From positions 1 to 7,469 of the forward strand of contig JABDQB010000482.1 in the NCBI GenBank assembly GCA_013042495.1: a stretch of DNA of 7,469 bases. The letters are read 5' to 3'. Below are positions 1 to 5,726 of the stretch, piece after piece. A program made the translations under genes and the position numbers. The notes under the pieces are model-generated. The model was not told the DNA's origin. It saw only the letters and a program-made list of their open reading frames with translations, and did not search any database. Within the stretch, counting starts at the first letter, position 1. Every line of letters begins with the position of its first letter. The DNA is from Gemmatimonadota bacterium (GTDB taxonomy: Bacteria; Gemmatimonadota; Gemmatimonadetes; Palauibacterales; Palauibacteraceae).

Positions 1-40
1 GTTCGCGAGCATGGCGTCGAGCTCTTCCGCGGCCGCCTGA

Positions 41-118
41 ATCTCCTCTGAACTGGCGGACTACCTGCAGCAGAACCCGAGCGCATTGGTGCGCGGCAAG
101 AACGTGGAGGGCAACTGA
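41..118 (+). CDS. C-terminal end of an MCE-family (PqiB/MlaD-like) lipid-transport protein, 5' part missing or scrambled
   Basis: Only the last 25 codons can be read. They give an ELADYLQQNP...ALVRGK tail, the usual ending of MCE-domain proteins of the PqiB/MlaD type (compare the common form LADYLERHPEALLRGK). These proteins are anchored in the inner membrane and form a periplasmic tube or ring that moves lipids between membranes. Identity is supported by the next gene, a PqiC-type lipoprotein, which starts on the last base of this stop codon (TGATG). An in-frame TGA at 38-40 interrupts the frame where a long helical region would be expected. The sequence before it makes no MCE-like protein on this strand but does on the other strand, so the apparent break is more likely an inverted chimeric end than a real nonsense mutation. 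The family call rests on a short tail plus context. Confidence 0.55.
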   Translation: MSSELADYLQQNPSALVRGKNVEGN

Positions 119-774
119 TGAAACCGAATCGCGCGCTCACGGGTCTGCTCCTCGTGTCGGCCGTTTCCCTGCTGGTAAGCGCCTGTCTGGGCCCGAAGGC
201 GGACCCAACGCGATACTACGTTCTCGCGATGATCGGCGGAGATCCCGGACTGTATGACGCCGCCGGTCTGGTGGGAGATACCGAAGAGGAGGCGTCACTT
301 TCTGCCGGGCCACATCTCGACATCAGCGTCGGTGTGGGGCCGATCACCATGCCGGGCTACTTGAAGCGCACCCGTCTGGTCACTCGCCAATCGGACAACG
401 AGCTCAAGTACCTGGAGACCGAGCGCTGGGCGCAGCCGCTGGAGGAGTCGCTCCAGTACGCCCTGGCGGAAAACCTCGGGAGTCTACTGTGGACGGATGA
501 CGTGGTTCTTCACCCATGGTACAAGACCCGGCAGCCCGAGTACTCGGTCGAGGTGGACGTGGGCAGGTTTGAAGGCCGGGCGGACGGCTCGGCGGCGCTC
601 GTGGCCCGGTGGACCGTCCGTGATCCGGACGGAGCGCTAGTGGTCGCCGGTTCATTCGACCGCGTGCTGCCCGCCGACGGCGCTTCGATCGCGAACACGG
701 TGAGTGCCCAGAGTCAACTCGTCGCGGCGATGAGCCGGGAGATCGCGGACGCGCTCCGGCGCGTGGCTTCCTAG
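118..774 (+). CDS. PqiC/YmbA-type ABC-transport auxiliary lipoprotein of an MCE system
   Basis: This 218-residue protein is predicted to be an outer-membrane lipoprotein partnering an MCE (Pqi/Mla-type) lipid transporter. A basic start and a hydrophobic stretch (about residues 7-22) lead to the lipobox LVSA-C, with Cys23 as the lipidated residue. The mature part begins PTRYYVL, the typical opening of the DUF330/ABC_trans_aux family. A long conserved block follows at about residues 70-125, with VGVGPITMPGYLKR, then LETERWAQPLEESL and the helix continuing to LGSLL. Length matches the family (about 190-220 residues). The ATG overlaps the preceding stop by one base, and a GGAGGG ribosome binding site at 106-111 lies inside the MCE gene, so the two are translationally coupled. 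MCE gene followed by PqiC is the standard order. Signal, motif block and context agree, so the call is firm. The lipid cargo cannot be told from sequence. Confidence 0.87.
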   Translation: MKPNRALTGLLLVSAVSLLVSACLGPKADPTRYYVLAMIGGDPGLYDAAGLVGDTEEEASLSAGPHLDISVGVGPITMPGYLKRTRLVTRQSDNELKYLETERWAQPLEESLQYALAENLGSLLWTDDVVLHPWYKTRQPEYSVEVDVGRFEGRADGSAALVARWTVRDPDGALVVAGSFDRVLPADGASIANTVSAQSQLVAAMSREIADALRRVAS

Positions 775-847
775 TAGAAGGAACGCCGCGAGTGTATCTT
801 TACTAGCTAGCTTTCAGGCACGAAAACCAGAACCGATACGGGCGTAG

Positions 848-1735
848 ATGACCGACGGTCTATCCAACCTCAGCATACTGCGGGCCAACTGGCCGGAATA
901 CCTGGACCCGGGTACCACCCGCGTCGTCGACGTGGCGGGAATCGGCATCGGCGGCGCTGATACCGTGGTCATCGCGGGGCCCTGTGCCGTCGAATCTTAC
1001 GAGCAGACGCTCAGCGCTGCCCGCGCCGTCGCCGCGGCCGGCGGCCAACTGCTGCGGGGCGGCGCCTTCAAGCCTCGCACGAGTCCCTATTCGTTTCAGG
1101 GCCTCGGCGAAGAGGGCCTGGGGATCCTCACCCGGGTGCGCGAGGAGACCGGGCTGGGCGTGGTGACCGAGGTGCAGGATCCACGGATGGTAGAACGGGT
1201 GGCCGCAGTTGCGGACATGCTGCAGGTCGGCTCCCGTTCGATGCAGAACTTTCCGCTCCTGGTCGAAGTTGGCCGTGCCGGCGTGCCCGTACTTCTGAAG
1301 CGCGGCTTCAGCGCGACTCTCGAAGAGTGGTTGTGCGCGGCGGAATACGTGGCCCGTGAAGGCAACCTGGACATCGTGTTGTGCGAGAGAGGCATCCGGC
1401 ACGACTGCTCGTGGAGCCACGCGCGTTCGGAGTTCGATCTGGACGTCATCAAGCCGCTTCGCCGGGCCACCCCCCTGCCCGTGATCGGAGATCCATCGCA
1501 CGCCACGGGGGAATGGACACGGGTCGAGGATGTCAGCCGCGCGGCCGTCGAGGCGGGGGTGCACGGTTTGCTGATCGAGGTGCTGGCCCCGGGCATCGAA
1601 CGTTCGGAGCTACGATGCGACGCGCACCAGGGGGTGCCGGAGGACACGCTTCGCAGGATCGTCACATTCGCCGGCCAGCGGACAGTCTCCGCCACCTCGG
1701 GGATGCGGAGCGTACCCGCCGGGGCGGAATCGTGA
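848..1735 (+). CDS. aroF: 3-deoxy-7-phosphoheptulonate (DAHP) synthase, type I-beta, stand-alone catalytic domain
   Basis: A cytosolic enzyme that condenses phosphoenolpyruvate with erythrose 4-phosphate, the first step of aromatic amino acid synthesis. The TIM-barrel motifs are textbook: AGPCAVES (residues 43-50), LRGGAFKPRTSPYSFQG (69-85), VTEVQDP (106-112), SMQNF (131-135), LLKRGFSATLEEW (149-161), LCERGIR (178-184) and DPSHATG (215-221). By analogy with Thermotoga-type enzymes the metal ligands would be Cys46, His218, Glu244 and Asp258, all present. Only about 40 residues precede the barrel, so there is neither a ferredoxin-like/ACT domain nor a fused chorismate mutase; feedback control through such a domain is therefore not expected. 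The segment between Glu244 and Asp258 is about three residues longer than usual and lacks the usual EVHP form, and the stretch after GIR is also atypical. An in-frame TAG sits directly before this ATG, so it is the earliest possible start, although no clear ribosome binding site is visible. The next gene overlaps its stop by four bases. Confidence 0.93.
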   Translation: MTDGLSNLSILRANWPEYLDPGTTRVVDVAGIGIGGADTVVIAGPCAVESYEQTLSAARAVAAAGGQLLRGGAFKPRTSPYSFQGLGEEGLGILTRVREETGLGVVTEVQDPRMVERVAAVADMLQVGSRSMQNFPLLVEVGRAGVPVLLKRGFSATLEEWLCAAEYVAREGNLDIVLCERGIRHDCSWSHARSEFDLDVIKPLRRATPLPVIGDPSHATGEWTRVEDVSRAAVEAGVHGLLIEVLAPGIERSELRCDAHQGVPEDTLRRIVTFAGQRTVSATSGMRSVPAGAES

Positions 1736-2745
1736 ATCGGGTGCGCGGCGCACGCCGCAAGGTCGCGATGGTCGCCACCGTGTCGCTCATCGGTCTCGGA
1801 CTCTCATTGGGGGCCTGCGACGACAACGATCCGATCTACGGTGTCGGTGGGGGAGCAGAAGCCGCGGCGGATGCCCAACTCGAGATCTTGCTCGGCGATC
1901 TCCAGAACGGACGCACGTCAGAAGCATTCTCGGAGCCGTTGGTGGTGCGCGCGGTGCAGAACCTCGGTCTCGTCGACGGGGTTCGAGGGACTCAGAACAT
2001 CCAGCCCGTCGAGGACCTCCAGATCGACTGGACGATCACCAAGGGGCTGGCGACACTTTCCGACCCGGTCTCCTTCACCGACTTCGACGGGATCGCCTCC
2101 GTCACGGTGACCCCCGGACCGCTTCTCGGCGACGTCGAGGTCACGGCCACGATCGCTGGCGAGGACGGCGATCTTGCGGAGTTCAGCCTGCGAGCCACGG
2201 TGTTTCTGATCGAGATCCTGATCGATCGATTCGAAGCGCCTCTCGGGGGTGACAGCATCGAGGTGGTCCTCGGAGACACGATCGAGTGGGTCAATCGGGA
2301 TGCCCTGAAGCACGGGGTAATGTCGATCTCCGAACCGGATGGCGGGCTCTCGTTCTCCAGCGGAGACCTCGGCAACAGTCAGCGGTATCGGTTCGTGCCT
2401 AAGGTCGAGGGCGTGTTCGAGTACGAAGACCCGCTGAGCATCCAGCCCGCAGCGCCCGCCGGGAAGATCTCGGTGGTCGGCCGCGAGGTGGGCGCGCTCA
2501 AGGTCGTGACGAACACGACCGGCGAGAACCCCGACCTCGCCTACGTAGTGACCATCAACGGAGTCCAGTCCTCGGCCATCGGTCCGGCCGACGAAGTCAC
2601 ATTTCCCGCGCTGCGAGCGACCGCGCAGGCGGTGCGCCTGGTCGAGGTCCAGCCGAATTGCACCGTGGCGGGCGACAACCCCCGTTCCGTTACGGTGATC
2701 GCACAGGATACGGTCACGACGACGTTCCAGGTCGCCTGCGACTGA
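1732..2745 (+). CDS. Lipoprotein with Big-1-like, degenerate plastocyanin-like and C-terminal cysteine-containing beta domains
   Basis: This protein of about 337 residues starts at a GTG overlapping the DAHP synthase stop (GTGA). The start is chosen because it gives an RR-K basic segment, a hydrophobic stretch and the lipobox LGA-C with lipidated Cys29; in-frame upstream extension would run through the DAHP synthase gene and spoil the signal peptide. Residues about 45-155 resemble a Big-1 bacterial immunoglobulin fold (LVVRAVQ, IDWTITKGLATLS, FDGIASVTVTPGP, ATIAG). Residues about 159-250 resemble a plastocyanin/cupredoxin fold (GDTIEWVNRD, His194, GVFEYEDP, GKISVV), but the expected copper-binding Cys, His and Met near 233-242 are missing. 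Residues about 255-337 form a beta module with Cys310 and Cys336 in an NCTVAGDNPRSV...FQVACD pattern that I associate with Gemmatimonadota surface proteins. Aspartates follow the lipidated Cys, which in enterobacteria would favour inner-membrane retention, though that rule may not hold here. Function unknown; perhaps an envelope-exposed binding or structural protein. Confidence 0.72.
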   Translation: MNRVRGARRKVAMVATVSLIGLGLSLGACDDNDPIYGVGGGAEAAADAQLEILLGDLQNGRTSEAFSEPLVVRAVQNLGLVDGVRGTQNIQPVEDLQIDWTITKGLATLSDPVSFTDFDGIASVTVTPGPLLGDVEVTATIAGEDGDLAEFSLRATVFLIEILIDRFEAPLGGDSIEVVLGDTIEWVNRDALKHGVMSISEPDGGLSFSSGDLGNSQRYRFVPKVEGVFEYEDPLSIQPAAPAGKISVVGREVGALKVVTNTTGENPDLAYVVTINGVQSSAIGPADEVTFPALRATAQAVRLVEVQPNCTVAGDNPRSVTVIAQDTVTTTFQVACD

Positions 2746-2747
2746 CC

Positions 2748-2763
2748 GACTCCTCCTTGAGTC
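2748..2763 (+). other. Small hairpin between the lipoprotein and beta-barrel genes
   Basis: GACTC and GAGTC form a perfect five-base-pair stem around a six-base loop (CTCCTT), just after the lipoprotein stop and ahead of the beta-barrel ribosome binding site. There is no T-run after it, so it is not a convincing terminator. It could be a processing or attenuation element between two co-transcribed genes, or chance. Confidence 0.2.
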
Positions 2764-2782
2764 ACGGACTGCCGGAGCATTC

Positions 2783-3424
2783 ATGAACCCGAGTTTGCCG
2801 CTGGTGCGCGCTTTCGTCGCCTCTCTGCTGCTGGTTTCCGTGTCCACATCCGCCGCATTGGGCCAGAGTCGGGCGGGGCTGTCACTCGGCGCCACGGCAT
2901 CCGAACTGTACGGCGATTTCATCACGGTTCGGGGCGATACGAAGTGGGGATTCTATGGGGGTGCGTTCGGCGAGGCTCTGGTCGGGGATGCCCTCGCCCT
3001 GCAACTCGGCGTGAACTATGCACAGAAGGGCGGCCGCGGCTTTGCGGGGACGGGTTTGCTGGATTCCGAGAAGATCGAACTCGACCTCAATTACATCGAG
3101 TTGCCCCTCCTGGTGGAACTGATGTTGCCGCTCGGGGCGACGTGGGGTCTCACGGCCTACGGAGGCATCGCGGCTGCGTTCAACGTGGGCTGCAAGGCGT
3201 CTCTCGGGGGTGGATCGAAGGAAGCCTGCAAGGATACGGCGCTTGGGGCGGCGAAGACCGAGTGGGGGATTCCGGTGGGCGGCGGCCTCAACTACACGCT
3301 CGCCAACGGTGAGTCGGTCCTGTTCGAAGTGCGCTACACCTGGGGCCAGAACGACGCGGTGGCGAACGCGAACATCAAGAACGGAACCTGGTATTTCCTG
3401 ATCCGGCTCGTAAGCGCCAGATGA
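2783..3424 (+). CDS. Outer-membrane beta-barrel protein (PorT/OMP_b-brl-like porin family)
   Basis: This 213-residue protein is predicted to be exported and inserted in the outer membrane. It has a signal peptide (hydrophobic about residues 10-26, cleavage near ALG/Q at 27-28). Alternating hydrophobic strands with glycines follow: the mature start RAGLSLGATAS, then ALQLGVNYAQKGG, LDLNYIELPLLVEL, GLTAYGGIAAAF, IPVGGGLNYTL and VLFEVRYTWG, ending in WYFLIRLVSAR. The YIELPLLVEL strand and closing aromatic strand are typical of the small eight-stranded outer-membrane barrel families. Two cysteines (137 and 149) lie in a predicted loop and could form a disulfide. A GGAG ribosome binding site at 2774-2777 sits five bases before the ATG. 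It lies 37 bases after the lipoprotein gene on the same strand, so the two may be co-expressed and act together in the envelope. Substrate, if any, is unknown. Confidence 0.78.
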   Translation: MNPSLPLVRAFVASLLLVSVSTSAALGQSRAGLSLGATASELYGDFITVRGDTKWGFYGGAFGEALVGDALALQLGVNYAQKGGRGFAGTGLLDSEKIELDLNYIELPLLVELMLPLGATWGLTAYGGIAAAFNVGCKASLGGGSKEACKDTALGAAKTEWGIPVGGGLNYTLANGESVLFEVRYTWGQNDAVANANIKNGTWYFLIRLVSAR

Positions 3425-3426
3425 GA

Positions 3427-3446
3427 GTCGCTCCGCGGCGAGCGGC
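3427..3446. terminator. Candidate bidirectional hairpin between converging genes
   Basis: GTCGCTC and GAGCGGC pair into a seven-base stem (one G-T wobble) with a six-base loop, in the 31-base gap between the beta-barrel stop and the stop of the oppositely oriented PLP enzyme. The position suits a shared terminator, but no T-run follows on either strand, so a classical Rho-independent terminator is not shown. Confidence 0.3.
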
Positions 3447-3455
3447 GGAAGGCGC

Positions 3456-4694
3456 CTAGAGCGCGAGACGGGCGCTGACAGCCTCCAGTGTCGGTTCCAC
3501 GGGCCCGGGTCGGGTCACCGCTCGAGCGGCAGCCGGGACATCCTTGAGCCCCGATCCTGTGATCAGGAGAACGACCGACTCGGTCTTGTCCACCAGACCC
3601 GCTTTCAGCGCAGCCGCCAGGCCGGCCAGGGCCGCCGCAGCCGCCGGTTCGGCGAACACGCCAGTTCGCGAGGCCAGGCGGGGGATCGAAGAGAGGATCT
3701 CTGCGTCGCTCACGCTGACGGCCGCGCCCCCAGTCTCCCGCAATCTCCGAAGGCACAAACGCGCGTTGCGCGGAGCCTCGACCGTGAGGCTGTCGGCGAT
3801 GCTGTGAGCACCGCGAACGGGCTCCGAATCGTGTGCTCCGGCGGCCCACGCCCTGACAATGGCGGCGGAGCCCTCCGGCTGCACGGCCAGGAGACGAGGG
3901 ATTCGATCGATCAGTCCCGAAGCAGCGAGGTCGGCGAATCCCTTCGCCACGCCTGCGAGGATCACCCCGTCCCCGGTGGGGATGACCACGACATCCGGAA
4001 CGTCCGGGGCCATCGTCCGGGCGATCTCGAGAGCGGCGGTCTTCTTGCCCTCGATCGTGAACGGATTGAGGGCCGTGTTCCGGTTGTACCAGCCGAACTC
4101 CCGGCAGGCGGCCAGGCAGAGCTCGAAGGCGTCATCGTAGGTGCCGTCAACCGGGATCACCCGCGCGCCGTAGGACAGCATCTGCACGAGCTTGGCCTCC
4201 GGTGCGGTTGCCGGCACGAACACCACCGCTGCCAGGTCCGCGGCGGCGCCGACGGCGGCGAGTGCCGTGCCCGCATTTCCGGTGGAGGCCGCTGCGACCG
4301 TATCGAGTCCGTACTCACCGGCCTTGGCAGCCACCAGCAGCGACGCGCGGTCCTTGGTCGACCCGCTCGGATTCCGGGAGTCGTCCTTGATCCACAGGCG
4401 GTCCAGACCGCGCTCGCCGGCCAGCCGCCGTGCCCGCATCAGGGACGTGCCGCCAGCGGCAAACACCGGGAAGCTCTGCGGGTCCTTCACCGGCAGAAAG
4501 TCAGCCAGGAAACGGGGGTCGGAGGAGCCGAAATCCGGCCATCGTTCGGGGAGTCCGGTCATCTCGACCTCGAGAACGCCGCGGGTCGATCCGCCGGGTT
4601 CCTGCATGCCCGAACACGCCTCGCACACCAGCCGTGCCGGATCCTCAGCGTATTCGCGTCCGCACTCGGAGCAACGTAGATGGAAGTCGCCCAT
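3456..4694 (-). CDS. thrC: Threonine-synthase-like PLP enzyme (fold type II) with N-terminal zinc ribbon
   Basis: A cytosolic enzyme of 412 residues. Threonine synthase converts O-phosphohomoserine to threonine and phosphate. The N-terminus has two CxxC pairs (Cys8/Cys11 and Cys24/Cys27) forming a zinc ribbon, as in archaeal-type threonine synthases. The PLP fold follows: AGGTSL (80-85), WIKDDSRNPSGSTKDR (101-116) with Lys114 as the PLP Schiff-base residue, and the phosphate-binding STGNAG (137-142). A PTGDGVILAGVAKGF segment takes the place of the usual PxGNGGN loop. Near the C-terminus, FAEPAAAAALAGL and LLITGSGLKD match threonine synthases rather than cysteine synthases or dehydratases. 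It is the last gene of a minus-strand run, 37 bases after a carbamoyltransferase, and has no strong ribosome binding site. Because it sits with YgeY/YgeW-like genes rather than homoserine genes, it may instead act on another beta- or gamma-substituted amino acid. The fold is certain; the substrate is moderately supported. Confidence 0.8.
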   Translation of the reverse strand: MGDFHLRCSECGREYAEDPARLVCEACSGMQEPGGSTRGVLEVEMTGLPERWPDFGSSDPRFLADFLPVKDPQSFPVFAAGGTSLMRARRLAGERGLDRLWIKDDSRNPSGSTKDRASLLVAAKAGEYGLDTVAAASTGNAGTALAAVGAAADLAAVVFVPATAPEAKLVQMLSYGARVIPVDGTYDDAFELCLAACREFGWYNRNTALNPFTIEGKKTAALEIARTMAPDVPDVVVIPTGDGVILAGVAKGFADLAASGLIDRIPRLLAVQPEGSAAIVRAWAAGAHDSEPVRGAHSIADSLTVEAPRNARLCLRRLRETGGAAVSVSDAEILSSIPRLASRTGVFAEPAAAAALAGLAAALKAGLVDKTESVVLLITGSGLKDVPAAARAVTRPGPVEPTLEAVSARLAL

Positions 4695-4731
4695 CGGGGG
4701 CCCGTTCCGGGTTCAGGTAGCAGTCGACCGG

Positions 4732-5721
4732 CTACATCGTGAGCGCCATGAGCGCCTTCTGCACGTGCAGCCGGTTTTCCGCTTCGTCGTACACCACCGA
4801 CTGCGGTCCATCGATCACCTCGTTGGTGACCTCACGCCCACGGTCAGCGGGAAGCGGATGCATGTAGAGCATGTGGTCCTTGCCGAGCGCCATTCGGTTC
4901 GCGTCGCACCGCCAGTCAGGGTAAGCCTCGATCAGTCGGACGCCCTCCGCGTGATCCCGCGTGTGAACCAGCGGGCCCCATGACTTCGGGATGACCACGT
5001 CCGCGTCCTCGAAGGCGTCCTCGAACCGGTGGGAGATCTCGAACCTGGCATCCCCTGCCGCAGCGTTTGCCTGCGCCTGCTCTTCGATATCGGGAAGGAG
5101 CCTGAACTCGGGCGGGTAGGCGAGCGTCACATCGATACCGAGCCGCGGCATCATCAGGATGAGGCTCTGGGGGACCGAGATCGGGCGGACGTAGTTGGGG
5201 GCGCTCGTCCACGCCACTCCCAGCTTCAGCCCGCGCCCACTCCCGAGCTTCTCGCGGATCGTCAGGTAGTCGGCGAGGATCTGACACGGATGGTACACGT
5301 CACACTGCATACTGAGCACGGGAACGGACGCGTGCTCGGCGACCTCGGTCAGGTACTCGTTGCCCTCGCCGAACGCGCAGTGCCGGATCGCGATCGCTTC
5401 GCCGTAACGTGACAGCACGTTGGCCGTGTCGCGCGCGTTCTCTCCATGGCTGATCTGCATCTTGTCCGGCGACAGGTAGATCCCGTGCCCGCCGAGCTGG
5501 GTGATGCCGGTCTCGAAAGAGTTTCGCGTCCGGGTCGACGAATCGAAAAAGATCATGTACAGCGTCTTGTCTTCGAGCAGCCGGGTCGGAATCCCGGCCT
5601 TCCGATCGGCCTTGAGCCGAGCCGCCAGGGCAAACAGGGTCTCCAGCTCATCCACGCTCCAGTCCTGCGTGGACAGGAAGTCCCGGCCCTTGAGGCCGGC
5701 CGCATCGATCGAGTCGTGCAC
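4732..5721 (-). CDS. Knotted carbamoyltransferase, YgeW-like / N-acetylornithine carbamoyltransferase-like
   Basis: This enzyme of about 329 residues transfers a carbamoyl group from carbamoyl phosphate to an amine (or the reverse). The carbamoyl-phosphate loop is SSTRTR (61-66), with HPCQ at 144-147. The segment SAPNYVRPISVPQ (173-185) matches the proline-rich loop through which knotted transcarbamylases are threaded, and DVTLAYP follows. The start LSTQDWS..EL and ending DEAENRLHVQKALMA resemble N-acetylornithine carbamoyltransferase, while SVPQ, PKSWGP and LPAD recall E. coli YgeW. The usual HCLP motif is HPLP (288-291), so the Cys is replaced by Pro. The GTG at 5721 is preferred over the longer frame to 5823 because AAAGGAG lies ten bases upstream, homology begins right after it, and the extra residues only shadow the preceding gene. 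It starts five bases after that gene's stop. The acceptor substrate is unknown. Confidence 0.82.
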   Translation of the reverse strand: MHDSIDAAGLKGRDFLSTQDWSVDELETLFALAARLKADRKAGIPTRLLEDKTLYMIFFDSSTRTRNSFETGITQLGGHGIYLSPDKMQISHGENARDTANVLSRYGEAIAIRHCAFGEGNEYLTEVAEHASVPVLSMQCDVYHPCQILADYLTIREKLGSGRGLKLGVAWTSAPNYVRPISVPQSLILMMPRLGIDVTLAYPPEFRLLPDIEEQAQANAAAGDARFEISHRFEDAFEDADVVIPKSWGPLVHTRDHAEGVRLIEAYPDWRCDANRMALGKDHMLYMHPLPADRGREVTNEVIDGPQSVVYDEAENRLHVQKALMALTM

Positions 5722-5726
5722 GAGCG

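Noticed and set aside
803..810. CTAGCTAG palindrome in the 73-base gap before the DAHP synthase gene
   Set aside because: Eight bases with no second copy and no clear promoter boxes beside it; too little to call an operator. The gap is the most AT-rich spot and may hold a promoter, but no convincing -35/-10 pair was found.
860..1564. Long minus-strand open frame inside the DAHP synthase gene
   Set aside because: Shadow frame of a GC-rich gene; no recognisable motifs, rich in Arg/Pro/His, and wholly overlaps a certain gene.
1381..1731. N-terminal extension of the lipoprotein frame into the DAHP synthase gene
   Set aside because: The extension is an out-of-frame reading of a conserved enzyme; the GTG at 1732 gives a proper lipoprotein signal.
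1918..2925. 335-codon minus-strand open frame across the lipoprotein and barrel genes
   Set aside because: Low-complexity Arg/Asp/His composition typical of antisense frames; no domain, and it overlaps two well-supported genes.
3804..4679. 291-codon plus-strand open frame opposite the threonine-synthase-like gene
   Set aside because: Antisense shadow with no motif and no ribosome binding site; the opposite strand has clear PLP-enzyme motifs.
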